Positions 7,700 to 17,149 are shown, counted from the stretch's first letter. The stretch is 64,000 nucleotides of DNA from Reinekea forsetii (GCF_018860385.1 NZ_JAHKPH010000010.1:5773-69772); one strand, 5' to 3'. A program made the numbers and translations. Notes: generated from the sequence alone by a model not told the origin.

Positions 7700-9112
7700 A
7701 TGAAAGCATTTTTGATGCTCATCGCTAGTGTTCTTTTACCTTCCATAGCCGCAGCCAGTGGCTCAAGTGGTGGTGAAAGTTTAGATTTAACCCATTCTTT
7801 TTATGGATACGCAGCAATAGCTATATTTGTTGTTGCTTATATATTCGTCATTTTTGAAGAACAGCTGCACCTACCTAAATCAAAGCCTGTTATCGTATCG
7901 GCCGGAGCTATTTGGGTTCTCATTGCGATTGCTTATGCAACCAACAATATTCCGCATGCCGTTGAAGAAGGAATACGACACAACTTTCTAGAGTATGCTG
8001 AATTATTTTTCTTTTTGTTAGTGGCTATGACTTACATTAACGCGATGATGGAGCGTGGTGTTTTCGAAGCTTTGCGTAACTGGCTCATTGAAAAAGGCTT
8101 CAGCTATCGTCAGCTGTTTTGGATCACCGGTATTTTGGCATTCTTTATTTCACCGGTAGCCGATAACTTAACCACAGCCTTAATTATGTGTGCTGTGGTG
8201 TTAACGGTGGGTAAAAATAACGCGAAATTTGTATCAATGGCTTGTATCAATATCGTGGTAGCTTCAAATGCGGGAGGTGCGTTCAGCCCATTTGGCGACA
8301 TTACAACATTAATGGTATGGCAAAAGGGTAACGTTCAGTTTATCCAGTTCTTCGCGTTATTTGTTCCTTCAGTGGTTAACTTTGTTATCCCTGCGGCTAT
8401 TATGCATTTTGCTTTGCCTGCAGGCACGCCAGGTAAAGCGGCTACTTTGAAATATGCATCGGGTCGAATTATGAAACCCGGTGGCTTGCTCATTATTGTT
8501 TCATTCATTCTAACCATTGCTACTGCTGTGAGCTTCCACAATTTCTTAGGTTTGCCACCTGTTTACGGCATGATGCTTGGTTTGGGTTATTTGAAATTGT
8601 TAGGTTACTACTTAAGCCGTCGTTCTCGTTCATGGCAGCGCCGTGCCGAAAACCCTCCAGGTAATGCGGTAGACCCTTATGAATTCGACGTTTTCTCTAA
8701 AATTGCTCAGTCAGAGTGGGATACTTTGTTCTTCTTCTACGGGGTTATTCTGTCGGTGGGTGGTTTAGGCTTTATCGGTTATTTGGCCATGGCTTCAGAG
8801 TTGGTTTATATAGATTTAGGCCCAACTACAGCCAACATTTTAGTAGGTTTTGCCTCGGCCATTATCGATAACATTCCGGTAATGTTTGCGGTACTGACTA
8901 TGCAGCCAGATATGGATCTAACTCAGTGGTTATTAGTGACATTAACTGCGGGTGTCGGTGGCAGTATGTTGTCTATTGGTTCAGCTGCGGGTGTTGCCTT
9001 GATGGGGCAAGCTCGTGGTAAGTACACCTTCTTTGGTCACTTAAAATGGTCGCCAGTGATTATGCTAGGCTACTTTGCGTCTATTTGGGTGCATTTGTTG
9101 CTAAACGCATAG
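7700..9112 (+). CDS. nhaD: Na+/H+ antiporter NhaD
   Basis: An inner-membrane Na+/H+ antiporter for sodium and pH homeostasis, common in marine and halophilic gammaproteobacteria. The protein is about 470 aa and very hydrophobic, with an N-terminal signal-like segment ending near AAASG and about a dozen helices. Acidic and polar residues in SPVADNLTTALIM and SAIIDNIPVMFAVL are typical of the ion path in the ArsB/NhaD superfamily. I chose ATG 7700 because it gives a clean signal sequence; GTG 7688 adds four residues. A terminator follows, so it is probably monocistronic. Confidence 0.93.
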   Translation: MKAFLMLIASVLLPSIAAASGSSGGESLDLTHSFYGYAAIAIFVVAYIFVIFEEQLHLPKSKPVIVSAGAIWVLIAIAYATNNIPHAVEEGIRHNFLEYAELFFFLLVAMTYINAMMERGVFEALRNWLIEKGFSYRQLFWITGILAFFISPVADNLTTALIMCAVVLTVGKNNAKFVSMACINIVVASNAGGAFSPFGDITTLMVWQKGNVQFIQFFALFVPSVVNFVIPAAIMHFALPAGTPGKAATLKYASGRIMKPGGLLIIVSFILTIATAVSFHNFLGLPPVYGMMLGLGYLKLLGYYLSRRSRSWQRRAENPPGNAVDPYEFDVFSKIAQSEWDTLFFFYGVILSVGGLGFIGYLAMASELVYIDLGPTTANILVGFASAIIDNIPVMFAVLTMQPDMDLTQWLLVTLTAGVGGSMLSIGSAAGVALMGQARGKYTFFGHLKWSPVIMLGYFASIWVHLLLNA

Positions 9113-9145
9113 GCACAGTTTAGCGCTTCACTATTAGAAAAATTC

Positions 9146-9170
9146 AACTCCCGTTTTTACGGGAGTTTTT
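9146..9170 (+). terminator. Rho-independent terminator after nhaD
   Basis: AACTCCCGT (9146-9154) and ACGGGAGTT (9159-9167) form a 9-bp stem with a TTTT loop and a short T-run. It ends only 18 bp before efpL, so efpL either has a promoter overlapping this region or receives read-through. Confidence 0.85.
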
Positions 9171-9188
9171 AGTTAAAGGAAAAGAAAA

Positions 9189-9761
9189 ATGCCAAGAGCG
9201 CCGGAAATAAAAAGTGGTCAAGTGATTGAAGTTGACAGTAACCAATACGTCGTAAAGTCTATTACGGTCAGTAGTCCTTCGGCACGTGGTGCAGCGACCT
9301 TGTACAAAATGATCGTAAATGAAATTAAATCCGGCCGTAAGCGAGATATGACGTTTAAAGGTGACGATGTTATTAACCTGGCCGACTACCGTAACTGTAC
9401 TGTTTCTTATCTTTATGCCGATGGTGACATGCATACCTTTATGGACACCGAAGACTATAGTCAGCATACGCTTTCAGCTGATGAGCTGGGAGATCAATTG
9501 CCTTGGTTAAGTGAAGGGCTTGGCGGAATTATGGGGATGATGGTCAATGAAGTCATGGTTGCCATTGTTTTGCCACAATCTATCGAGTTGAAAATAGTGG
9601 AGTGTTCGCCTGGTATCAAGGGAGCCTCGGCTAGTGCGAGAACCAAACCGGCTACCCTTGAAGGGGGAGTCGTTGTTCAAGTTCCGGAATACATCGACGT
9701 AGGCGAAGTAATCAAAGTAAACACAGAGACACAAAAATTTATGTCTCGTGCTAAGTCTTAA
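9189..9761 (+). CDS. efpL: Elongation factor P-like protein EfpL (YeiP)
   Basis: This cytoplasmic EF-P paralogue relieves ribosome stalling at proline-rich and some other motifs. It has 190 aa with the three beta-barrel domains of the family. The acceptor loop reads SSPSARGAATLYK and places R33 at the tip, as in EfpL, rather than the modified lysine of EF-P. The ATG at 9189 has AAAGGAAAAG just upstream. It is convergent with the methyltransferase gene, with only 7 bp between stops. Confidence 0.93.
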   Translation: MPRAPEIKSGQVIEVDSNQYVVKSITVSSPSARGAATLYKMIVNEIKSGRKRDMTFKGDDVINLADYRNCTVSYLYADGDMHTFMDTEDYSQHTLSADELGDQLPWLSEGLGGIMGMMVNEVMVAIVLPQSIELKIVECSPGIKGASASARTKPATLEGGVVVQVPEYIDVGEVIKVNTETQKFMSRAKS

Positions 9762-9768
9762 TTCGACC

Positions 9769-11844
9769 TTATCTTAAAAGCTTTGCTTTGGGCTTTTGGG
9801 CGTAAAACTGAAACATTCCAGCAAATGTGTCGGGATGTTTCTTTTCATATTGTTGCCAGCAGTCTAGGTCAACTAACCGTTTATCTTCGGGGTAGTCGGC
9901 TAAGTAGTCTCTTTTTACTTGCTCTGGCAGTATAAAACCAAGAAAGCTAAGGTGCGCTTTATTGATCATTTGTTTTAGTTCCTGCGGCTCATATTGGTGT
10001 TCTTGTACATGAAACAATAAGTCACGGCAGCCGCTGAGCGAGTAAAAATCTTGGCTGTTCAGGATTCCTTTAAAATCATAAGGCATGTTGCCTTCTAAAA
10101 TAGCCTGGCGCATGGTTCTTATGCCAGAAGCGCTGATAGGTAAATCATATCGCTGAATTAAATCGCGCATTTGACGCACAATTTCACGTGCTTCAAAGCT
10201 GTAAAGCCCTAATTTAATTAAGCCATTAGGTTTTAAAATAGTTAACAGTTTTTCTAAACCCGCTTCGGGTTTATCCATGTGATGTAGAACCCCTGAGCAC
10301 TCAATGACATGGAATTCTTCATCGAGTCCGTCGAGATTGAGAATGTCTGCGCATAAAAAGCGTATGTTTTTAATATCGTATTTCTCAGCCATTCGTTTAG
10401 CGTAAGCTAGGCTTTGACGGCTTAGGTCAATTGCAACTACCTCTACATTTCTAAAATACCGCGCAACCCTAAGTGCATGCCTTCCGGTTCCGGCACCTGC
10501 AACCAGCACTTTAACCGTGCCCATGTTAAAAAAATCGGGTGCTCTAAATCCAGCTAATTCTGATTCTAATGCACGTCCGTAATTAGTCGGCGTGTTGTAG
10601 CCTAAATGAAGCCATCTAGGGTAAGGGTTTTCTTCATATTGTTGCTTAACATTTTTAGATACTTCGTCGGCAATTGGACTAATTTGATCAATACTCTGTG
10701 CGATTTTAGATTCGATATGCCGATTTAATATGGCGTTTTGAATAAGCGTACGGCTGTACTTGGGCCAATTTAGTAGAGGAACATCCACTGTTTTTTGGAT
10801 GCTTTTTAAGCTAGAAAGAGGTTCATACATGGCGTATAAGCTCAGCAGATGCGCAAAATCAATTCCTTTGGTAGGGGATTGCAAGGTCGCCTCTATTAAA
10901 TCTTGCAGAGTTTCTAAGATTTCGCCTTCTTCTTTATCATACATAAACACATGTTCGTTATGTTCAGCGTTCAGTGCTATGTGCGTCGCTAGAGTGAGTA
11001 AAGCCTCATCGCTATAGTGAGAAGAAATACTCATTAGTAAGGTTTGCTTTCGTAGCAGAATGATAAACAGTTCTAACTCATTGTTGGTAAAGTAGAGCTT
11101 TTCGAGTGCAAGTAATAATAGCTCGTCCTTTACTAAATCTTGGATGTCGATAACCGCATTTGGGTCAGAGAGATGGTATTTATGATTTAGCAAGGACATC
11201 ACGAGTGTTGAAAGCGATTGGTGATCTACTTGCTTTAGTTTTAACCATTTTATGGCATCTTGCTCTAAATCTTCTTCGTAATAATCTGCACTGATCGAAG
11301 CCACTACTTCAAATAGTTTTTCTTTCACATGGGCATCATTCGGGTGCAGCCTATACAAGTGTCTATAGGCTTGAAATGCCTCAACGATGCGACCGAGCTT
11401 AGTAAGAGTAAACGCCATCGAGGTCGCGGCACGGGTCATGCTTGGGTCATAATCTAATGCTTTAGAAAAAGCACTCAATGCATCTGTGAACAGTTTTTGT
11501 GCTAATTTTATGTGGCCAAAGGTAAACCAATGCCCTGCAGAACTTGTCTGCTGCTCGAGTGCTTCAGAGATATGGTGCTCTGCAAGTTTATAAAAACCTT
11601 CATCTAGAGCTATTCGTGCCAATAAGTTATTGGCGGTATCGCAATATTTTTCCGATTCACGAAGTTGCAGTGCAATTTGTTTTGCTTTGCCACGGTGGGC
11701 CACGGTTTGTTCGCTGGCCGACTGTGCACTTAAACTTTTTTCATAGTGAAAAAGCGCACGTTTTTCGAGCTCTTTCCAGCGCTTTAATTGGCTGCGATTA
11801 GACTCTTTAACGGTGCCTTGTTGTTTTTTGAGTGCCTGCGTCAT
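9769..11844 (-). CDS. TPR-repeat class I SAM-dependent methyltransferase
   Basis: A 691-aa protein from the preferred ATG at 11844, which has AGGA 8 nt upstream; the frame stays open to 11991 but without a clear site. TPR-like helical repeats lie at about 85-180 (GFYKLAEHHISEALEQ, DALSAFSKALDYDPS). The Rossmann methyltransferase domain is around 430-560, with SAM motif VLVAGAGTGRHALR near 445 and SGVLHHM as the later motif. The substrate is unknown. It is divergent from fliS at the edge of the flagellar cluster, so a flagellin or glycan target is possible but unproven. Large TPR-methyltransferases of this kind also modify other proteins. Confidence 0.82.
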   Translation of the reverse strand: MTQALKKQQGTVKESNRSQLKRWKELEKRALFHYEKSLSAQSASEQTVAHRGKAKQIALQLRESEKYCDTANNLLARIALDEGFYKLAEHHISEALEQQTSSAGHWFTFGHIKLAQKLFTDALSAFSKALDYDPSMTRAATSMAFTLTKLGRIVEAFQAYRHLYRLHPNDAHVKEKLFEVVASISADYYEEDLEQDAIKWLKLKQVDHQSLSTLVMSLLNHKYHLSDPNAVIDIQDLVKDELLLLALEKLYFTNNELELFIILLRKQTLLMSISSHYSDEALLTLATHIALNAEHNEHVFMYDKEEGEILETLQDLIEATLQSPTKGIDFAHLLSLYAMYEPLSSLKSIQKTVDVPLLNWPKYSRTLIQNAILNRHIESKIAQSIDQISPIADEVSKNVKQQYEENPYPRWLHLGYNTPTNYGRALESELAGFRAPDFFNMGTVKVLVAGAGTGRHALRVARYFRNVEVVAIDLSRQSLAYAKRMAEKYDIKNIRFLCADILNLDGLDEEFHVIECSGVLHHMDKPEAGLEKLLTILKPNGLIKLGLYSFEAREIVRQMRDLIQRYDLPISASGIRTMRQAILEGNMPYDFKGILNSQDFYSLSGCRDLLFHVQEHQYEPQELKQMINKAHLSFLGFILPEQVKRDYLADYPEDKRLVDLDCWQQYEKKHPDTFAGMFQFYAQKPKAKLLR

Positions 11845-12019
11845 GATCTCTGTCCTAACTCTTAGCTTGTCGCCATTTACTTTCAGAGGTTGCCGCTTTT
11901 TTATGTAATAGCGGCAATGGATCTCCGAAATGGTGTGAATTCGGGCGTTTGCTAGAGGTATTGCAGGTGGTGTGCCAACTTCGGCTACCAAAAGAAACAG
12001 TAGAGTCTTAAAAAAGAGC

Positions 12020-12046
12020 TAATATTATTTGGTCTTTGGCCGATAA
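12020..12046 (+). promoter_or_regulatory. Sigma-28 (FliA) promoter of fliS
   Basis: TAATATTA (12020-12027), 11 bp, then GCCGATAA (12039-12046). The -10 element is a perfect FliA consensus, and the -35 differs at the fourth base (TAAT for TAAA). It lies 57 bp before the fliS start, with transcription expected near 12053. Confidence 0.82.
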
Positions 12047-12103
12047 CCTTTGTAAGCCAGTTAAGGCAATACGAAACCGTTCTATTCGTTATGAGGTAAG
12101 ACT

Positions 12104-12496
12104 ATGTACGCACAGGGTATTAAAGAGTATCAATCTGTAGGCACGCAGACGTCGATCGTTGATGCTGACCCACACCGACTTGTTCAACTATTATTCGAAG
12201 GAGCGTTGGCTCGCATTTCAGCCGCTAAAGGCCACATTGCTCGTAAAGAGTACGACAAAAAAAGCAATCAAATAAATTCAGCTATAAATATTATCGGCGG
12301 ATTACAGGAATCTCTTAATTTAGATGCGGGTGAATTGGCACTGAATTTAGAGCGTCTCTACGACTATATGATTAGACGATTATTTGAAGCTAACGTCCGC
12401 AACAGCGTAGAAATGCTAGAAGAAGTCAATAATTTGCTCACTCAAATTAAAACAGCGTGGGATGAAATTAGAGAGCAAGCCCTGCAAGGTTCCTAA
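12104..12496 (+). CDS. fliS: Flagellin export chaperone FliS
   Basis: A cytoplasmic chaperone that binds the C-terminus of flagellin and prevents early polymerisation. Its 130 aa are all-helical, with family landmarks YQSVGTQTSIVDADPHRLVQLLFEGAL near the N-terminus and IIGGLQESLNL in the middle. The ATG has GAGG 8 nt upstream. Unusually, fliC and fliD are not beside it. It sits alone between a divergent methyltransferase and fleQ, with its own sigma-28 promoter and a terminator-like hairpin behind it. Confidence 0.95.
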   Translation: MYAQGIKEYQSVGTQTSIVDADPHRLVQLLFEGALARISAAKGHIARKEYDKKSNQINSAINIIGGLQESLNLDAGELALNLERLYDYMIRRLFEANVRNSVEMLEEVNNLLTQIKTAWDEIREQALQGS

Positions 12497-12536
12497 GTAA
12501 AAAATCGGCTAACTTATTAAATTTATTACATTAATT

Positions 12537-12577
12537 AACCCAATTGATTAAAAATTAGATTGGGTTAGGTGTTTTTT
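12537..12577 (+). terminator. Terminator after fliS
   Basis: AACCCAAT (12537-12544) and ATTGGGTT (12559-12566) form an 8-bp stem. Six T residues follow after a 5-nt gap (12572-12577). The gap and AT-rich loop make it a moderate terminator. Confidence 0.55.
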
Positions 12578-12653
12578 CGTCCAATTTATTTTTGACAAAA
12601 AATTACTTTCGTTTTTAGTTCTGACACTCATACAAAATATTACAGTCATAAAT

Positions 12654-12682
12654 TTGACAAAATGTAACTTTACGTCTTAACT
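12654..12682 (+). promoter_or_regulatory. Candidate sigma-70 promoter of fleQ
   Basis: TTGACA (12654-12659), 17 bp, then TTAACT (12677-12682). The -35 is perfect and the -10 is weak. A second TTGACA near 12587 has a similarly poor -10. No sigma-54 or sigma-28 motif is seen, which fits FleQ being at the top of the hierarchy. Confidence 0.4.
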
Positions 12683-12782
12683 CCCCATATATGGCACAAG
12701 GTGAAGTGACAATCGATTGACTGATGCTTCTAGAACCTTGGTAAAAATTCTCAATATTTAATGGATGTATAGGGTTGTTGAG

Positions 12783-14240
12783 ATGTGGAGAGAAATAAAT
12801 TTATTGGTCGTAGATGATAACGAGCAGCGTCGTCACGATATGAAAGTTATCCTAGACTTTCTAGATGAAGACAGTGTTGTTTTATCTAGTGATGATTGGA
12901 TAACTAAAGCTCAGCAAGCCTTTGAAGATCCTACTATGTTAGTGGGTGTTGTATTTGGTGAGTTGAATCAATCGTTAGAAAAAGCAATCAACAGTTTAGT
13001 TGAATGGGATGCAGGATTACCATTGCTACTGTTGGGCGACCACCCTGAAAGCGAACTGTTAGAAGATGAGCTTCGTTCTAGAATTATAGCAAAGCTTAGA
13101 ACACCGTTATCTTATAATAAGTTGCTCGACAATCTTCACCGGGCGCAAATGTATCGCGAACAATATGACCTAACCCGTGGTCGAGATCAGCGCCGAGAAA
13201 TTAATTTATTTCGTAGCCTCATTGGCAGCAGTCGAGCCGTGCAATCGGTTAGAGAGATGATGGCGCAAGTTGCCGATAAAGAAGTGACTGTGTTGATACA
13301 AGGTGAAAGTGGCACCGGGAAGGAAGTTGTTGCGCGTAACTTACACTACAACTCACATCGCCGTCACAAGCCATTTGTACCGGTAAACTGTGGCGCTATT
13401 CCTCATGAATTAATCGAGAGTGAATTATTTGGCCACGAAAAAGGCGCTTTTACTGGGGCCATTACCTCTCGAGCTGGACGCTTTGAAATGGCCGAAGGTG
13501 GAACTCTATTTTTAGATGAAATTGGTGATTTGCCGCTCAATATGCAAGTAAAGCTACTGCGTGTTTTACAAGAGCGAACGTTTGAACGGGTCGGGGGAAC
13601 TAAGACTTATACTTCTGATGTGCGAGTTGTTGCGGCTACTCACCGTAACTTGGAAGAAATGATTGATCAAGCCGAATTCCGCGAAGATTTGTTCTATCGA
13701 TTGAATGTTTTTCCGATTGAAATGCCAGCGCTTCGAGATAGGCATGAAGATATCCCGTTGCTTCTAAATGAATTAGTCTCGCGACTCGAAAACGAAAAAC
13801 GTGGCTCCATTCGATTCAACTCCAGCGCTATTATGTCTTTGGTTCAACATGACTGGCCTGGTAACGTGCGTGAAATGGCAAATTTGATAGAGCGATTAGC
13901 CATCATGCACCCCTACGGCGTAGTAGGCGTGCAGGAACTGCCTGCGAAGTATCGTCATGTGGAAGCCGAAACTGAAAATATGCTTCCAAATTCTGTTGTT
14001 AATGCAATGGAAGAATCGGTTAAGCCACAAATTAATTTAGATCAATCTGCGTTATTGCCAATGAACGGCATTGATCTAAAAGAATATTTAACGGAACTGG
14101 AGAAAAACCTGATACAGCAAGCATTAGATGATGCGCAAGGTGTGGTCGCGCGTGCGGCTGAAAAGTTACATATTCGGCGAACCACTTTGGTTGAAAAAAT
14201 GCGAAAGTATGAAATTAATCGAAGAGATACCGTGAATTAG
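12783..14240 (+). CDS. fleQ: Flagellar master regulator FleQ (sigma-54 activator)
   Basis: An enhancer-binding protein that activates sigma-54 flagellar promoters; FleQ of Pseudomonas also binds c-di-GMP. The 485 aa comprise a degenerate receiver-like domain (about 1-120) without the phospho-accepting aspartate (VVFGELNQ at that site), an AAA+ domain with Walker A GESGTGKE (174-181), GAFTGA (221-226) and Walker [12 protein letters not shown], and a C-terminal Fis-type helix-turn-helix ending [17 protein letters not shown] 12783 is preferred, with AGGG upstream; an in-frame ATG at 12765 lacks a ribosome site. A strong terminator separates it from fleS. Confidence 0.93.
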   Translation: MWREINLLVVDDNEQRRHDMKVILDFLDEDSVVLSSDDWITKAQQAFEDPTMLVGVVFGELNQSLEKAINSLVEWDAGLPLLLLGDHPESELLEDELRSRIIAKLRTPLSYNKLLDNLHRAQMYREQYDLTRGRDQRREINLFRSLIGSSRAVQSVREMMAQVADKEVTVLIQGESGTGKEVVARNLHYNSHRRHKPFVPVNCGAIPHELIESELFGHEKGAFTGAITSRAGRFEMAEGGTLFLDEIGDLPLNMQVKLLRVLQERTFERVGGTKTYTSDVRVVAATHRNLEEMIDQAEFREDLFYRLNVFPIEMPALRDRHEDIPLLLNELVSRLENEKRGSIRFNSSAIMSLVQHDWPGNVREMANLIERLAIMHPYGVVGVQELPAKYRHVEAETENMLPNSVVNAMEESVKPQINLDQSALLPMNGIDLKEYLTELEKNLIQQALDDAQGVVARAAEKLHIRRTTLVEKMRKYEINRRDTVN

Positions 14241-14260
14241 TTCTGTTAGTTAAAAATGAG

Positions 14261-14290
14261 AAGGCCGCTTTAAGCGGCCTTTTTTATTTT
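14261..14290 (+). terminator. Strong terminator after fleQ
   Basis: AAGGCCGCTT (14261-14270) pairs with AAGCGGCCTT across a minimal loop, followed by a run of T residues to 14290. It isolates fleQ from fleSR, whose own promoter begins 5 bp later. Confidence 0.92.
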
Positions 14291-14294
14291 AGGT

Positions 14295-14310
14295 TGGCAT
14301 TGCAATTGCA
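14295..14310 (+). promoter_or_regulatory. Sigma-54 promoter of fleSR
   Basis: TGGCATTGCAATTGCA has the invariant GG (-24) and GC (-12) at the correct 10-bp separation, plus the flanking T and TT. Transcription would start near 14321, just before the fleS start. In Pseudomonas, FleQ activates fleSR in the same way. Confidence 0.88.
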
Positions 14311-14342
14311 GTAAGGCTATTACAGTCAAATTATTGAACAAA

Positions 14343-15587
14343 ATGCATATGCAAACACAGAATGCCAATAAAATAGCGAATTCGATGCCACTGGCAAAGC
14401 CAGCCGCGCTGAATAAAGCGTCGTTAAACGAATTGCAGCAGGCATTCAGTGCATTTACATCAATGTCGGAACAGCTCTCCGATAGTTATCATTTGCTAGA
14501 AAACAGAGTTGTAGAGCTGAGCGGAGAGTTGGCCTCATTATCTGAGCAGCGCTTAAACGAATTAAATGAAAAGGAAGCACTTGCTGAGCAATTAGAAAGC
14601 CTTTTGCACCTAATGCCTGCGGGAGTCATCGTTGTCGATAACAGAGGCTTTGTACAACGTATAAACCCTGCAGCCGAGCAATGGTTAAGTCAGGCATGTG
14701 CAGGCTCTGAGACAGCTACATTCGTTGGATTGCCTTGGGGCAAAATTGTTAAAGAGGCGTTTAACCCAAAGCAAACCGATTACCATGAAGTTAGTTTAAA
14801 TGATGGGCGTTTAGTCAGCTTAGAGACCAGTGCATTAGACAATGCCGGTCAGCTGATTGTAATGACGGACCAGACTGAAACACGCATGTTACAAGCACAA
14901 GTGTCTCGTCAAGAGCGCTTAACGGCCATGGGGCAAATGGTCGCATCATTGGCGCATCAGGTTAGAACACCACTATCGGCCGCCATGCTTTATGCATCGA
15001 ATTTAAAAAATCCTAAGTTAGACCAACCTACGCATCATAAATTTGTAGACAAGCTTGTCGGTCGTTTACATCACCTAGAAAAACAAGTTCAAGACATGCT
15101 TTTGTTTGTTAAGGGCGATTGCCAGTTGCTAAATTTAGTGACTACCGAAAAGTTGTTTGAGCTGATGTCAGACGCGGCCGTCGGTGTTTCCAATCAAAAT
15201 ATCAGTGCAATCAATTGGGCCAATGCCGCTCCAGGTGTAAAAATTCAATGTCAGGCCGACGCGCTGGTCAGTGCGTTTATGAATATTATCAACAATGCAT
15301 TTGAAGCCGGTGGCAATGGCCTGTCATTAAATATATCGGCGTTGAAGGGCGGCCAATCTTTGGTTATTTCATTCAAAGATAATGGTCCTGGAATGAGCAA
15401 AGATGAATTAGAAAAAGCGCAAGAACCCTTTGTGACTACGAAAAGTTATGGCACCGGCTTAGGTATACCGGTGGTTATAGCTACGGTCAAAGCACATAAA
15501 GGGCAATTATCTATACAAAGTGAAGTAGGAAAAGGCACGGAATTTATCATCACGCTGCCTATTTATCAGGAGAGCAACGAGCAATGA
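14343..15587 (+). CDS. fleS: Flagellar sensor histidine kinase FleS
   Basis: A soluble kinase that phosphorylates FleR. It has an N-terminal coiled coil (about 40-85), a PAS-like domain (about 90-180), a dimerisation domain with H205 in SLAHQVRTPLSAA, and a HATPase with NIINNAFEAG, DNGPGM and GTGLGIPVV. There is no membrane segment. The start is unclear: ATG 14343 is used here (414 aa), while TTG 14334 or ATG 14349 are possible, and no good Shine-Dalgarno sequence is seen. The gene overlaps fleR by 4 bp (ATGA), so the two are translationally coupled. Confidence 0.92.
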   Translation: MHMQTQNANKIANSMPLAKPAALNKASLNELQQAFSAFTSMSEQLSDSYHLLENRVVELSGELASLSEQRLNELNEKEALAEQLESLLHLMPAGVIVVDNRGFVQRINPAAEQWLSQACAGSETATFVGLPWGKIVKEAFNPKQTDYHEVSLNDGRLVSLETSALDNAGQLIVMTDQTETRMLQAQVSRQERLTAMGQMVASLAHQVRTPLSAAMLYASNLKNPKLDQPTHHKFVDKLVGRLHHLEKQVQDMLLFVKGDCQLLNLVTTEKLFELMSDAAVGVSNQNISAINWANAAPGVKIQCQADALVSAFMNIINNAFEAGGNGLSLNISALKGGQSLVISFKDNGPGMSKDELEKAQEPFVTTKSYGTGLGIPVVIATVKAHKGQLSIQSEVGKGTEFIITLPIYQESNEQ

Positions 15588-17020
15588 AAATTTTAATAGT
15601 TGAAGATGACGCCACTTTACGAGAGGCCGTACAAGATACGCTTTTGCTTCAAGACTATAACGTAATTGCTGCGCAAAGTGGTGAAGATGCCATAGTGCAA
15701 TTAAAACAACATGAATTCGATTTTATTGTGTCCGATGTCAGTATGCCTGGTATCAGTGGGCATGAACTATTGAATTATGTTAAAGAGCACTTTCCTCATA
15801 TTCCAATGTTGTTGGTTACCGCATATGCGTCTGTCGATAAGGCCGTTGATGCAATGCAAAATGGTGCGATTGATTATTTAGTTAAACCATTTGAGCCTAA
15901 TCAACTTATTGAATTAATAGAAACTCATACGTGCAAAGCGCCGGTTAACCACGATGAGCCAATCGCTGTCGATACCGGCAGTCAGCATGTATTAGCCTTG
16001 GCAAGAAAAGTGGCGAATACAGAAAGCACCATTCTTATCAGTGGTGAAAGTGGCACTGGTAAGGAAGTCTTGGCGCGCTACCTACACCAGTACTCCAGCC
16101 GAGAACAAATGCCTTTTGTGGCTATAAACTGCGCAGCAATTCCCGAAAATATGCTGGAAGCCACATTGTTTGGGCATGAAAAGGGCTCATTTACTGGCGC
16201 GGTCGCCAGTGCTCCGGGTAAGTTTGAGCAAGCCAACGGCGGTACAATACTACTTGATGAAATTTCAGAAATGGATTTAGGTCTTCAGGCAAAGTTGCTC
16301 AGAGTGTTACAAGAAAAAGAAGTCGAAAGAATCGGTGGGCGTAACATTATAAAGCTCGACGTACGAGTATTGGCCACAACGAATCGATCGCTAATCGATG
16401 AAGTGAAAGCAGGGCGTTTCCGTGAAGATTTGTATTATCGCTTGAGTGTTTTTCCGCTGCAATGGCAACCATTGCGTCAACGTAAAGCCGATATTATTCC
16501 GTTGGCCGAACGCTTGCTAAAAAAACACAGCCGTAAAATGCAAAAACAAAATATTTTACTGGATGAATCTGCCAAGCAGGTATTATTGAGCCATGCATGG
16601 CCAGGAAATGTGCGTGAGCTTGATAACGCGATTCAACGTGCATTGATATTACAATCAGGCTCAAAAATAACTCAAACCGATCTAGGGTTAAGTGGTGAAC
16701 ACCTTATTGATTTTGAACCGCACCGTAATCAAACAATAGCGGGGGCTGATAAGCAATGCTTAGACAATGAGGCGACTCTTGAGGATTTTGAATCCGCCAA
16801 TATCAGCCATGAAGCGCTGGGAAATAAATCTGAAGGCATTCATGTGGATCTTAAGCAAAAAGAGTTTGAAATGATATTAGATGCGTTACGAATTCATAAT
16901 GGACGAAAGAATAAGGCCGCAGATCATCTTGGTATTTCTTCTAGAACGCTGCGCTATAAACTAGCCAAAATGCGGGAAATGGGTATGGACGTAGATTCTG
17001 CCATCGCGGCCATCCGCTAA
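15584..17020 (+). CDS. fleR: Flagellar response regulator FleR (sigma-54 activator)
   Basis: The FleS partner that activates the intermediate (class III) flagellar genes. Its 478 aa contain a true receiver with D51 (IVSDVSMPG), an AAA+ domain with Walker A GESGTGKE starting at residue 154, the sigma-54 contact loop as GSFTGA (201-206; S in place of the usual A), Walker B GGTILLDEISE, and a C-terminal Fis helix-turn-helix (KAADHLGISSRTLRYKLAKM). Unlike FleQ it keeps the acidic phosphorylation pocket. A strong terminator follows. Confidence 0.94.
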   Translation: MKILIVEDDATLREAVQDTLLLQDYNVIAAQSGEDAIVQLKQHEFDFIVSDVSMPGISGHELLNYVKEHFPHIPMLLVTAYASVDKAVDAMQNGAIDYLVKPFEPNQLIELIETHTCKAPVNHDEPIAVDTGSQHVLALARKVANTESTILISGESGTGKEVLARYLHQYSSREQMPFVAINCAAIPENMLEATLFGHEKGSFTGAVASAPGKFEQANGGTILLDEISEMDLGLQAKLLRVLQEKEVERIGGRNIIKLDVRVLATTNRSLIDEVKAGRFREDLYYRLSVFPLQWQPLRQRKADIIPLAERLLKKHSRKMQKQNILLDESAKQVLLSHAWPGNVRELDNAIQRALILQSGSKITQTDLGLSGEHLIDFEPHRNQTIAGADKQCLDNEATLEDFESANISHEALGNKSEGIHVDLKQKEFEMILDALRIHNGRKNKAADHLGISSRTLRYKLAKMREMGMDVDSAIAAIR

Positions 17021-17034
17021 ATTGTATTCTGTAA

Positions 17035-17062
17035 TAAAAAGAACGCTTAGCGTTCTTTTTTT
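17035..17062 (+). terminator. Terminator after fleR
   Basis: AAAAAGAACGC (17036-17046) and GCGTTCTTTTT form a perfect stem around a TTA loop, ending in seven T residues. It is symmetric enough to act in both directions. Confidence 0.92.
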
Positions 17063-17133
17063 GGTTCTAATGCTCTAAAAATTCTTATCACCTTGTCTTT
17101 GAATGACATGAAATTATTAAAAGCGGCTAAAGT

Positions 17134-17149
17134 TGGCCTGCCTATTGCA
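17134..17149 (+). promoter_or_regulatory. Sigma-54 promoter of the fliE operon
   Basis: TGGCCTGCCTATTGCA has GG and GC at the correct spacing. Transcription would start near 17160, giving a leader of about 108 nt before fliE, which is unusually long compared with the other sigma-54 leaders here. Confidence 0.87.

Noticed and set aside
8159-8166. GCCGATAA inside nhaD
   Set aside because: No matching -35 and within coding sequence of the antiporter core.
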